32,758 nucleotides of DNA from an uncultured Myxococcales bacterium (GTDB taxonomy: Bacteria; Myxococcota_A; Polyangia; Nannocystales; Nannocystaceae): NCBI GenBank assembly GCA_902826865.1, contig CADEGN010000047.1:5484-38241 (forward strand). Reading direction: 5' to 3'. The notes below the pieces were generated by a model, which worked only from the letters and a program-made list of their open reading frames with translations, was not told the DNA's origin and searched no databases. Shown in pieces: positions 24,644-32,154 of this stretch (position 1 is its first letter; every line of letters starts with the position of its first letter). Both the position numbers and the translations under genes were made by a program.

Positions 24644-25750
24644 CTATCTCGTCCGCAAGGGACGGCCTAGCGCAGGTTGGCCATTGGTCGTGCAGAACAT
24701 CGCGTCCCAGTCGACCAACGGCGCCGATTTCTTCAATCGCGGCCGGACTTCCTCGAGCATCAGACCGGCGGCCAGCGTCAGGTCGTGCGACAGGATGCCG
24801 GCAGCAACTGTCTCCGCTCCGCGCAGGCCAATGGATGCGCCCCCAGCGAGGGTGTCCGCCGATCCGTGCGAGCCCAAGGCCGCGAGGACCCCGATCATGG
24901 CGCCGAACAACACGGCGGTCGTCGACGCCGTGCCGTGGCGCAGAAACTTCACGTCACTCGGGTCAACTCGCACAGTCGGGCCGCATGACTGCACCTCAAG
25001 CGCAAATCCAGACAGGGCGACTGTCTCGCCCCGCCGCTCGATTTCAACAGCGGGGTGAAGTGAAAAACGAGCGCGATCGATCCCAAACAAGCGACCAGCG
25101 GCCAGGCCTGGGCGCAACGCCGCGTCGACCCGGACCTGCGTGCGCGGATGGATCCGTATCGTCGCATCCTCGTGCTGATGCACGAGCCCCTCTTCCACGA
25201 AGGCGACGATGCCAGCGCCGGCAACCGACAGCGGCACGCCGGGCGCCCCAAGCTCGCTCGAGCCCGTCAATCGCTGGCGGATCTGGCCGATGTGCGCCAG
25301 TAGATCGTCGTCGCCGAACGGCTGGTAGCCGGTGCCAGCGAAGGGGGTACCGTGAAACAGAGCGGCAATCATGGGCTCGATGCTCTCGCGCACCAAACCG
25401 GTGCCGAGGTCGAAAGCAAACCACGCCGGGACCCGTTCAAGGTGCGCGGACGCGGAGCCTCCGAACCGGTAGTCGACCCCCCACCACCGCACGTCCTCGA
25501 CAATCGGCCCCAGACCGGACCGATGCACCACGAAAAGCAGCGCGGGTTGGAACGACAGACGGACAAACCCGGCGCCGAGCGACAGGTTCGCGCGTGTCCG
25601 CTCCGTCGACACCAAGGTCACGTCCGGCCCGCGTCGCAAGACAGACGGGCCTGCGATCTCGTAATCGACGTGCCCCGTCTCTACCCGCAGGCTCTGCATG
25701 GCGCTCACGCCACGGATGGTATCGGACGCCGCGCCGAGGTGGGACGACAT
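24644..25750 (-). CDS. Hypothetical protein, 368 residues, family not recognised
   Basis: A real-looking gene with ordinary composition. It has no N-terminal signal. Regions to note are a Trp/Tyr-rich segment (about 85-115, EDVRWWGVDYRFGG), a central beta-rich part with GVPLSVAGAGIVAFVEEGLVHQHEDATIRIHPRTQVRVDAAL (about 171-211), and a C-terminal Ala/Gly-rich part with a hydrophobic stretch at 275-292 (TTAVLFGAMIGVLAALG). That stretch might be a membrane helix or a buried helix. ATG at 25699 (MQSLRVET) is an equally plausible start; neither has a good Shine-Dalgarno. It is convergent with the FG-GAP gene. I do not recognise any domain and give no function. Confidence 0.75.
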   Translation of the reverse strand: MSSHLGAASDTIRGVSAMQSLRVETGHVDYEIAGPSVLRRGPDVTLVSTERTRANLSLGAGFVRLSFQPALLFVVHRSGLGPIVEDVRWWGVDYRFGGSASAHLERVPAWFAFDLGTGLVRESIEPMIAALFHGTPFAGTGYQPFGDDDLLAHIGQIRQRLTGSSELGAPGVPLSVAGAGIVAFVEEGLVHQHEDATIRIHPRTQVRVDAALRPGLAAGRLFGIDRARFSLHPAVEIERRGETVALSGFALEVQSCGPTVRVDPSDVKFLRHGTASTTAVLFGAMIGVLAALGSHGSADTLAGGASIGLRGAETVAAGILSHDLTLAAGLMLEEVRPRLKKSAPLVDWDAMFCTTNGQPALGRPLRTR

Positions 25751-25844
25751 TCACCCAGGGCCGCGCGCCACGCTCTGGCGGCGTTCGCCGGCGCCCACCG
25801 AGCGCCGTGCCCGGCGGATTTCGTTCAAGCGGCAAGTTGCGAGC

Positions 25845-26051
25845 ATGCGCTCCGCGACCCTCGCCACCCGCCATGAGCTAGACGCGCTCGTGCGCGACTG
25901 GGGGCCTGGCTGGCGGTCTTTGTTGCGCACCCGTGATTCACGTCACCTCTTCGAGATGCTGCACAGGCGATCGGGCGTCGACGAGCCGGACGCCGTGGGC
26001 GCCCCGATGGGAGGTTGTGTCGGCCGGCCGCTTCTCGTTCGAACAGTATGA
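25845..26051 (+). CDS. Doubtful small ORF, 68 residues
   Basis: ATG at 25845, TGA at 26049-26051. The N-terminal part (ATRHELDALVRDWGPGWRSLLRTRDSRHLFEMLHRR) could be a charged helical domain, but the tail is Gly/Pro/Val-rich and the start has no Shine-Dalgarno. The opposite strand is also open here. Likely not translated, but worth a look. Confidence 0.22.
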   Translation: MRSATLATRHELDALVRDWGPGWRSLLRTRDSRHLFEMLHRRSGVDEPDAVGAPMGGCVGRPLLVRTV

Positions 26052-26085
26052 CCTCCGGGCGGCTCTTCCTTTCGGGACACCAAAC

Positions 26086-26092
26086 AAAGGAG
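26086..26092 (+). promoter_or_regulatory. Strong ribosome binding site
   Basis: AAAGGAG, 5 bases before the ATG at 26098 and 2 bases before the ATG at 26095; it favours the second start. Confidence 0.6.
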
Positions 26093-26097
26093 CGATG

Positions 26098-26379
26098 ATG
26101 GCGACCGAACAAGATCTGGATGCGATTCGCGAGAGCGTGCTCGCGCAGGCGGACAAGGCCCATCGCCGTGTCAACCTCCTGCTGGCAGTCACGGTGGCAG
26201 TCGAGGGCGTGCTCTTGCTGCTGTACCTCGGGCTTATGAACTTCAACGAGAAGCTTCATTGGCTTGTCCTTATCGCGGCGTTCTTGGTCTACTGGACGCT
26301 TGCGGCGGGGCTCTTCACGCTCGGCGCCTATGTGCGGGCGCTGACCCTGCGCATGTTGAAGGCGCTCGAGCTGAAGTAG
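26098..26379 (+). CDS. Small two-helix membrane protein upstream of an ECF sigma factor
   Basis: A 93-residue protein. Residues 1-26 are charged and cytoplasmic-like (MATEQDLDAIRESVLAQADKAHRR), and two membrane helices follow (about 27-46 and 53-77). The ATG at 26098 is preferred because AAAGGAG (26086-26092) lies 5 bases upstream; the adjacent ATG at 26095 is too close. The ECF sigma factor gene starts 9 bases after its stop, so the two are almost certainly one operon. It might sequester the sigma factor at the membrane, as anti-sigma factors do, although it lacks a zinc-binding anti-sigma motif and lies upstream rather than downstream. That role is inference only. Confidence 0.85.
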   Translation: MATEQDLDAIRESVLAQADKAHRRVNLLLAVTVAVEGVLLLLYLGLMNFNEKLHWLVLIAAFLVYWTLAAGLFTLGAYVRALTLRMLKALELK

Positions 26380-26388
26380 CGGGTCGTC

Positions 26389-26922
26389 ATGGACTCCAAT
26401 CCGTGTGCACGAGCGTTCCTGGTGCTTCGCGCGCAAACTGGCGATCGCCAGGCGTGCGGGAAGCTGCTCGAGGAACTACAGCGCCCGCTGTACCGGTATT
26501 TGTGCCGCATCCTGCCCCCCGATGCGGCCGGCGATGCCCTGCAGGAGGCGTTTGTCACGATCTGCCGCCGGATTGAGACGTTGCGAGAGCCGGCATACGT
26601 CAACGCCTGGGCCTATCGGATCGCGAGTCGAACTGCATTTCGCATGCTCGGCAAACAGGCGCGAAATCGAGAGACGGAGGAACTTCAATCCGCGAGGGAC
26701 GACGAGGTTGAACAGGCATGGATTCGGAGACTGGACGCCGACGCGCTGGTCGAGGCCATGGTGTCGCTATCGGCCGCAAGTCGGCAGGTCCTCTGGCTCC
26801 ACTACATCGAAGACCGAACGCTGTCCGAAATCGCGAGCATTCTGGCGATCCCAAGCGGAACCGCGAAGAGTCGGTTGAACTACGCGCTCGCACAGCTGCG
26901 GGACGCGGCGCGGCCCGGGTGA
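26389..26922 (+). CDS. ECF-type RNA polymerase sigma factor
   Basis: A 177-residue sigma-70 family protein of ECF size. Region 2 is at about 25-95 (LYRYLCRILPPDAAGDALQEAFVTICRRIETLREPAYVNAWAYRIA), with the usual DALQEAF core-binding motif and AWAYRIA. Region 4 is at about 120-172 (LSAASRQVLWLHYIEDRTLSEIASILAIPSGTAKSRLNYALAQLRD), whose helix-turn-helix would contact the -35 element. Regions 1 and 3 are absent, as expected for ECF factors. It directs RNA polymerase to specific promoters. It follows the two-helix membrane protein by 9 bases; no classical anti-sigma gene lies downstream, where a convergent lipoprotein gene is found. Targets are unknown. Confidence 0.93.
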   Translation: MDSNPCARAFLVLRAQTGDRQACGKLLEELQRPLYRYLCRILPPDAAGDALQEAFVTICRRIETLREPAYVNAWAYRIASRTAFRMLGKQARNRETEELQSARDDEVEQAWIRRLDADALVEAMVSLSAASRQVLWLHYIEDRTLSEIASILAIPSGTAKSRLNYALAQLRDAARPG

Positions 26923-27090
26923 CTCGGCAAACTGGCTTGCGCCGCGCGAACGCGATTGCTTCCGTCGCTCGGTGCTGCACCAGCAGAGTCACGTCTGTTC
27001 GCCCGACAGGAAGGGCGACCTCGAAGGTGCGTGGACGGCCCGATCTACGAACGACTGCGTTGGCCAGTCGCGGCGAGACCGGCGGACGCC

Positions 27091-27609
27091 TTAGTTGTCG
27101 GTCTTCTGGCTCGACATCGTTCGCGAGAGCCCGGCAACCATTTGCTCGTACATCACCTCGACAACATCACTCAGGTGCCTGGATCCTGTCTCGGTGGGAT
27201 TGCGAGGCTCGGCCACGCCGGCGACCTCGGCTGCAAGTTGGCCATCCGGCGTCAGCCACCGTGCGCGGAATCTGAGGCTGAGGTACTGGCCGATGCTGCC
27301 GATGTTGCCGGCGTCCAGTACGGCCTGATCGATGACCAGACTGAACGCGCCGGCGGTGCCCGCCGGCACGAACCTCGAGCCCGCCATGTTGCGGCCCGCG
27401 TTGATCAATGTTTGCCTGAAGTCGGTGATGATCAGATTTCCAACCTCTTGCTCATCCGGTACGTTTTTCGCGTCGACGGAGAGCTTCGCCACGCCCGCGC
27501 CGATTGCGACGTTCGGTTGGGGATTACGGACACCCCACGTCGTTGTGCATCCGGCGAAAAGGACGAGGGCTAGGGCTAGGGTCGCGCGGGCGAGTCGGTT
27601 TGGTCCCAT
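27091..27609 (-). CDS. Small lipoprotein, 172 residues, function unknown
   Basis: Signal peptide with lipobox FAGC (Cys21), then a compact domain of about 145 residues. It contains NLIITDFRQTLINAG, FSLVIDQAVLDAGNIG and LSLRFRARWLTPDGQLAAEVAGVAE, giving a beta-alpha-beta pattern seen in periplasmic lipoproteins that assist transport or assembly. The resemblance is too loose to name a family. The last ten residues are polar (TMSSQKTDN). It is convergent with the sigma factor gene and in tandem with the LysR gene upstream (84-base gap). No Shine-Dalgarno is obvious before the ATG. Confidence 0.82.
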   Translation of the reverse strand: MGPNRLARATLALALVLFAGCTTTWGVRNPQPNVAIGAGVAKLSVDAKNVPDEQEVGNLIITDFRQTLINAGRNMAGSRFVPAGTAGAFSLVIDQAVLDAGNIGSIGQYLSLRFRARWLTPDGQLAAEVAGVAEPRNPTETGSRHLSDVVEVMYEQMVAGLSRTMSSQKTDN

Positions 27610-27693
27610 TTGAGCGCCATCTTTTCATCGAGGCGTGTCCGGCCTCTTGCGTGAGCATACGCCACGTCGCCGGTGCTCGCCGCGGTCGCGGGG

Positions 27694-28590
27694 TCAGCTC
27701 GCCGCAGCCGTGCGCTCGACGGCGAGCAGCAGCGCCTCCGCCGCGCCTGCGCGTGTGAGGGTGCTGCGGTGAGATGCGAAGTACGCCCGCGGCGGAACCA
27801 CATCGACCGCGAGCCGAAACAGCGTGCCCCGCTCGACGTCCGGGATCGCGAGTCGATCCGGAAGCACTGCCAAATGCGTGCCATCGAGACAGAGCTCGAT
27901 GCCAACCTGCAGGTCCGCAACCTCGATGTCGACAAAGCGGGGCAGGTCGATGGGCCAGCCATCACGCGGGTGACCGAGCAAGTCCGCTGGCGGGGCGACG
28001 AACGCGTGCGGGAGCAATGCGGCCGGGTCGTCGGCGTGGGCACCAAACAATGGATGCCCGACGCCACAGTACACACCGCTGGAGTAGCGACCCAACGGGC
28101 GACACGTGAGGCCAACACCACTCACCGCATCGTTCGTGAACGCCACGTCGAGGTCCCCGGCGCCCAGGGCCATCGCAAGTGCCGCGTGCGGCACCGACTC
28201 GAACGTCGGCCGCAGCCCCGCGTACGCGCGGCGTAGCTCCCGGATCGCCGGCAGCAGGATCATGCGGGTGATGGTGCTCGGGGCTGCGATCCGCAGCGGC
28301 CCGGAAAGATCACTCGATTCCAGCTCCGTGAGACCAGCGTGAATGAGACGCATCGCGTCTCGCACCGCCTGCAGTAGCACCTGACCCTGCGGCGTGAGGG
28401 CAATGTTGCGACCGGCTCGCTCGAACAGCGTGATCCCCAAGTCCTCCTCGATCAGACCCACCGCCCGCGAGAGGGCCGAAGGCGCGATGTGCAGACGCTC
28501 GGCGGCACGCCGGAGGTGCTGAACCTCTGCCACCGCCCGGAAGGCCGGCAGCCACGCCCACACCTGACTCACGCGACGCAGACGGTCCAT
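27694..28590 (-). CDS. LysR-family transcriptional regulator
   Basis: A 298-residue LysR-type regulator. The N-terminal winged helix-turn-helix spans about 5-65, with AFRAVAEVQHLRRAAERLHIAPSALSRAVGLIEEDLGITLFERAGRNIALTPQG. The effector-binding domain (about 90-290) begins with GPLRIAAPSTITRMILLPAIREL and contains the usual beta strands. The ATG at 28590 is chosen because AAGGA lies 4 bases upstream; the frame continues to 28680, but the extra residues are not LysR-like. It is divergent from the 28683-29984 lipoprotein gene, a typical LysR layout, so that gene is a candidate target. A dyad with T-N11-A spacing lies at its start (28591-28609). The inducer is unknown. Confidence 0.94.
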   Translation of the reverse strand: MDRLRRVSQVWAWLPAFRAVAEVQHLRRAAERLHIAPSALSRAVGLIEEDLGITLFERAGRNIALTPQGQVLLQAVRDAMRLIHAGLTELESSDLSGPLRIAAPSTITRMILLPAIRELRRAYAGLRPTFESVPHAALAMALGAGDLDVAFTNDAVSGVGLTCRPLGRYSSGVYCGVGHPLFGAHADDPAALLPHAFVAPPADLLGHPRDGWPIDLPRFVDIEVADLQVGIELCLDGTHLAVLPDRLAIPDVERGTLFRLAVDVVPPRAYFASHRSTLTRAGAAEALLLAVERTAAAS

Positions 28591-28609
28591 TGTTCCTTTT
28601 CTGAGAACA
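28591..28609. promoter_or_regulatory. Candidate LysR operator (T-N11-A dyad)
   Basis: TGTTC-N9-GAACA, a perfect interrupted dyad with the T-N11-A spacing typical of LysR-type sites. It sits immediately upstream of the LysR ATG, overlapping its Shine-Dalgarno, and 74 bases before the divergent lipoprotein ATG. Binding here would fit autorepression. A chance 5+5 dyad cannot be excluded. Confidence 0.45.
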
Positions 28610-28682
28610 TCTTCTTCGAAAGAGTCTCCTGGTTGCAACGGTTGGCGGTGGTAGAAGCAGCCCCACAGGAAACCAGCCACCT

Positions 28683-29984
28683 ATGCGACGCCAGACTATT
28701 TTTGCTATTTCCGCTTTCATTTTCGGCTGCGACACCGATCAGGCGCCCCTTGGCGGGGTCGATCCCGGCGCGATCGGCGCGCCCACCGGCAAGTCCGATG
28801 GTGCGCCCGAGGCCACCATCTCAGGCAAGAACGGCTTCGACGTCGTGCGCCTGAGCGGGGACGCCGCCACCGACCTCTTCGGGATCATGGATCGCGCGGG
28901 GGGCCTCAACCGCTCGCGTCAGGGCTCGCTCAACTACGTGTACGGCGACTACACGATCTGCGTGAGCAACGGCACCGCCGCCGCGTGCGAGCTGTACGCC
29001 GACGTGGCGACGAAGGACGTCGGAGGCTATCTGGCCACGGTGCACGGGCCACGCTTCGACTCCGCCGCCAGCGAGCTGTTCGGCAGCCTCGCGCGTTCGC
29101 AGAGCATCAACCCTGCCTCGGTCCAGCAGATCCGGGCCAACCGCTTCCTGTGCGAGAAGACGGCGGCAGAGGTGTGGTGCGGCCTCGAGCCGGGGGCGAC
29201 CGACCCTGTGCTTGAGCTGTCGTTCGCGGGCTTGCCCCCCTTGGGTCCTCAGTTTGTCTACGAGGGGTGGTTGATCACCGCCGATGGCCCGGTCACCAGC
29301 GGTCGATTCGTCATCAACGAAGGCGACTCGGACGTGGAGATGGCCGTTAGCGCTGAGCTGGCCGCCGCTTCAACGATGTTCGTACTGACGATCGAGCCCA
29401 AGACCGGCGACGATCCAGCACCGTCGTCGACGCACGTGGTCGCTGGCGTGTTCGCCGACGGTACCGCCGATCTCGATACGGTGCACCCGGCCGCGATTGG
29501 CAGCGACTTCACGGAGGCTGCGGGTGGTTTCATCCTCGAGACCCCGTCGACGGCCGATATCGCCGACGACTACAAGCTCGGGGTGTGGTTCCTCGATCCG
29601 ACCGCCGGCCCCGGGCCGAGCTTGGATCTGCCCAAGCTGCCCGACGGCTGGGTGTACGAGGGTTGGGTCGCCAGCGCCGACGGTCCGATCTCGACCGGTC
29701 GCTTCACTGATGTCGCCGCCCCCGATTCCGATCGCGGTGGTCCCACGGCCGGCGCCGACCCGACGCCGCCGTTCCCCGGACAGGACTTCATCTCTCCGCC
29801 GCTCGTCCTGCCCAACGGATTCTCGGTGGTCGTCTCGGTCGAGCCCGAGCCTGACGACAGCCCGGCACCTTTCGAGCTCAAGCCGCTGATCGCCAAGATC
29901 ACCAACGAAGGCCCCGCCAAGGTGCAGGACCTCGACAACCTCGCCAACGAGAGCCGTATCACCGGCGTGGCGACGTTGCGCTAA
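28683..29984 (+). CDS. Lipoprotein with two RskA-like domains
   Basis: A 433-residue exported protein. The N-terminus ends in IFGC (Cys16); Phe at -2 makes the lipobox atypical, so lipidation is probable rather than certain. Residues about 45-170 form a Cys-containing domain (Cys93, 102, 157, 166). Two similar domains follow: the motif VYEGWxxxADGPxxxGRF occurs at 192-209 and 324-341, and a (V/T)xEPxxxDxPAP motif at about 236-247 and 385-396. The motif pattern recalls the C-terminal domain of anti-sigma-K factors (RskA), though no anti-sigma helix or membrane segment is present. The repeats show an internal duplication; the second copy has a Pro/Gly/Asp-rich insertion (about 345-370). It is divergent from the LysR gene and may be its target. 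Function unknown. Confidence 0.86.
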   Translation: MRRQTIFAISAFIFGCDTDQAPLGGVDPGAIGAPTGKSDGAPEATISGKNGFDVVRLSGDAATDLFGIMDRAGGLNRSRQGSLNYVYGDYTICVSNGTAAACELYADVATKDVGGYLATVHGPRFDSAASELFGSLARSQSINPASVQQIRANRFLCEKTAAEVWCGLEPGATDPVLELSFAGLPPLGPQFVYEGWLITADGPVTSGRFVINEGDSDVEMAVSAELAAASTMFVLTIEPKTGDDPAPSSTHVVAGVFADGTADLDTVHPAAIGSDFTEAAGGFILETPSTADIADDYKLGVWFLDPTAGPGPSLDLPKLPDGWVYEGWVASADGPISTGRFTDVAAPDSDRGGPTAGADPTPPFPGQDFISPPLVLPNGFSVVVSVEPEPDDSPAPFELKPLIAKITNEGPAKVQDLDNLANESRITGVATLR

Positions 29985-30006
29985 GCCAGCCCGGCGGTGA
30001 TCGAGT

Positions 30007-30048
30007 AGGCCCCTTGGCGCCGTGTCGCGGTGCCAAGGGGCACAGTCA
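30007..30048. repeat. 42-bp hairpin element, copy 1
   Basis: It contains CCCCTTGGC, a 13-base loop with an inner CCG/CGG pairing, then GCCAAGGGG: a perfect 9-bp stem. It starts 22 bases after the stop of the RskA-like lipoprotein gene, so it might act as its terminator, but there is no T-tract. Copy 2, at 30960-31001, differs at only four of 42 positions. Confidence 0.75.
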
Positions 30049-30265
30049 TATCAGCGCCACCATGACCCCGGACGTGGCAAGGCCAGCTCGAGCTTCGGCG
30101 CTTCGAACCGTCGGACGGCGCTGGAGAAGGTTGCAAGCCGCGGCAAGCCGGAGCGCCCCCTATGGCACCGCGAGCCCGGGCTGATCGAGTGGCTCGACCG
30201 CTTCGGCAAGAAGGGCGGCGCTCAACGAATCCCGAGCTTCGCGCGGTAGCTGATAGCGTGATCGG

Positions 30266-30892
30266 TCAGCGCTGAAGCACTTCGGCTCGTTGCACGTTGC
30301 CTTCGGTCGCGTACCACACATGAAGACAGTCGACGTCAATTTGGAATCCGGACACGTATCCAACCTCCCATGCTTCGGTTTGTGCGTCGGGGGGGCTGCA
30401 GTCCGGCGGCCCGAGCAACGCGAGGACGTCCTCCCTTGGGCTACGATCGAGAGCACCTGAGACAAGCAATCGCGCGACCATCTTGCTGCGCGGATTGAAG
30501 CCCGCTCCTTTTGTTCTCGCGCTACGCCAAGCCTCGGGGTCGAACGAGCTCCAACCCCATGCAAGAAGGCGGAACCGTGAGGCGTCGAGAGCGAGGAAGC
30601 CTCCCGCGGTTGAAATCCAGACGATCGCTCCCGCGGCGAGCGCGAGCACAAGTGCCGTTCTCCACGAACGTCGCCCAGTGTAGAGGCCGGCGAGGACACC
30701 AAGACCACAGCTCGACCAGACGAGAAGGCTCCGAACTGCGGGCACAGGGGGGCTGTCTCGCAGCTGCCCCAACAGTAGCGGCCCGCCGACCCCTATCGCG
30801 ACTCCTCCGGCGAGGAGCAACAACAGGGGCCGAACAACTCTCACGCGAGCACGACCATCTGGTGCTGCGGATGTTCCCGAACGAGCCGCCAT
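30266..30892 (-). CDS. Membrane protein with C-terminal BamE/SmpA-like segment
   Basis: A 208-residue protein with three hydrophobic segments in its first half (about 21-41, 52-71 and 80-101). The soluble C-terminal part (about 125-208) contains RSKMVARLLVSGALDRSPREDVLALLGPPD and ends with a beta-rich VDCLHVWYATEGNVQRAEVL. That order, a helix with a (T/S)REDVxxLLGPP turn then strands, resembles the small outer-membrane assembly lipoprotein fold of BamE/SmpA, which in many bacteria also appears fused to membrane helices. The relation is by motif only. No clear Shine-Dalgarno was seen at 30892. The gene lies between two copies of the hairpin element. Function unknown. Confidence 0.75.
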   Translation of the reverse strand: MAARSGTSAAPDGRARVRVVRPLLLLLAGGVAIGVGGPLLLGQLRDSPPVPAVRSLLVWSSCGLGVLAGLYTGRRSWRTALVLALAAGAIVWISTAGGFLALDASRFRLLAWGWSSFDPEAWRSARTKGAGFNPRSKMVARLLVSGALDRSPREDVLALLGPPDCSPPDAQTEAWEVGYVSGFQIDVDCLHVWYATEGNVQRAEVLQR

Positions 30893-30959
30893 CTGAGGAC
30901 TTTACGGGCGCTCGCCATGAACCGCCACCGAGATAATTTCGTAGCCCTCCAACGCGATC

Positions 30960-31001
30960 AGGCCCCTTGGCGCCGTCTCGCGGTGCCAAGGTACACAGCC
31001 A
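30960..31001. repeat. 42-bp hairpin element, copy 2
   Basis: It matches copy 1 (30007-30048) at 38 of 42 positions in the same orientation. Here the outer two base pairs of the stem are lost (GG to TA), leaving a 7-bp stem CCTTGGC/GCCAAGG. It lies in the divergent promoter region between the 30266-30892 gene and the bestrophin gene, so it cannot be a simple terminator for either. Confidence 0.75.
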
Positions 31002-31155
31002 CGATCCTACCGGACGGCGTCGCAGTCCACGTCGTCCTCGACGGTCTCTCGACGCACAGGACGCCTCGCGTGAAGCGAATGTGGCGGTGACACGTTCCGG
31101 TCCCCGGCTTGCCCGCGACCTCGGCATGCGCCAAGCTCGCCCGGAGAGTCGCGCC

Positions 31156-32067
31156 ATGTTCGTCACCTATCGCGGATCACTGTTCGGATTGCTGCGCTGG
31201 CAATGGCGCGGTCTGCTATTCTTCGGCGGCGCGGCGGCGTTGGTCGTGCTGGCAGACCGGGTGCTTGGCTGGCACTGGTTCGAGCTGGGCACGCTGCCCC
31301 TCGCCGTAATGGGCGGAGCCATCGGGATCTTCGTGTCGTTTCGCACGAACTCTGGCTACGACCGTTGGTGGGAGGGCCGCCGATTGTGGGGACAGCTGGT
31401 CAATACCTCGCGGCACTTCTGCACGCAGGTGCTCGCGTTCGTCGACCGCGACCGCCCCGGCGCGAACGAGCACGCCACCGCCCTCGTTCGTGGCCACATC
31501 GCCTACGTCCACGTGCTGCGCTGCGCGCTGCGAGGTCAGAGCCCCTGGGACGACCACGACGTAGCGTGCTGGCTGACCGCCGACGAGATCGAGACGCTGC
31601 GCGGCCAGACCAGCCCGAACCATGCCTTGCTGCACCGTCAGGCCGAGACTCTCGTGCATCTCAACAACAGCGGCGCTCTCGATCACTACCGCCTGCAGCT
31701 ACTCGACCGCAGCATCGCACTCTTGCTCGACGTGCAAGGCGGGTGCGAGCGCATCAAGAAGACCCCGTTCCCCCCGGGCTACGGGTTCGTGGCGGAGCGC
31801 CTGATTCAGGCCTACGGCGTGCTGCTGCCCATGGGCTTGGTCGACACGCTGGGGTGGGTCGCCGTGCCGGTCGCCGTGCTGCTGTGCATGGGATTCACTC
31901 TGATCAGCGAAGTCGGCCGCGTGCTTGAGGATCCGTTTACGATGTTTTGGCCAGCATTACCGCTGGCAGCGCTGGCGACGACGATCGAGCTCAACCTGCG
32001 TCAGCGACTGGGCGAGACGGATGTGGGACCGCTGCCTCAGGTTGACGCCCGCGGCATTCTGATGTGA
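31156..32067 (+). CDS. Bestrophin-family membrane channel
   Basis: A 303-residue membrane protein of the bestrophin (UPF0187/RFP-TM) family, pentameric anion or cation channels of the cytoplasmic membrane. Signature motifs are SFRTNSGYDRWWEGRRLWGQLVN (about 58-80), GGCERIKKTPFPPGY (about 195-209) and GRVLEDPFTMF (about 255-265), with hydrophobic segments near 19-36, 40-57, 221-250 and 265-280. Only the start is uncertain: the ATG at 31156 (MFVTYRGSLFGLL) has GGAGA upstream and matches typical bestrophin N-termini, while the frame is open back to 30967 through an Arg-rich, unlikely stretch that includes part of hairpin copy 2. It is divergent from the BamE-like gene. Ion specificity cannot be told. 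Confidence 0.92.
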   Translation: MFVTYRGSLFGLLRWQWRGLLFFGGAAALVVLADRVLGWHWFELGTLPLAVMGGAIGIFVSFRTNSGYDRWWEGRRLWGQLVNTSRHFCTQVLAFVDRDRPGANEHATALVRGHIAYVHVLRCALRGQSPWDDHDVACWLTADEIETLRGQTSPNHALLHRQAETLVHLNNSGALDHYRLQLLDRSIALLLDVQGGCERIKKTPFPPGYGFVAERLIQAYGVLLPMGLVDTLGWVAVPVAVLLCMGFTLISEVGRVLEDPFTMFWPALPLAALATTIELNLRQRLGETDVGPLPQVDARGILM

Positions 32068-32154
32068 CGGCGGCACCGCCCGCGATCGCGGCCGGTACCC
32101 CGAGCCATGCGGTCGGCTCCGCAGGGCCCCGGGGGGTGCGCGGCGATACCGTGC

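Larger units (their letters stand above)
25751..26094. other. Intergenic region with one doubtful small ORF
   Basis: About 340 bases between the 368-residue gene (minus) and the two-helix membrane protein (plus); it should hold promoters for both directions. One plus-strand ORF, 25845-26051 (68 residues, MRSATLATRHELDALVRDWG), has good third-position GC in its first half but no Shine-Dalgarno and a weak second half. I list it separately as doubtful. Confidence 0.45.

Noticed and set aside
30967..31155. N-terminal extension of the bestrophin gene
   Set aside because: It is Arg-rich, overlaps hairpin copy 2 and has no homology-like features; the ATG at 31156 has GGAGA upstream.
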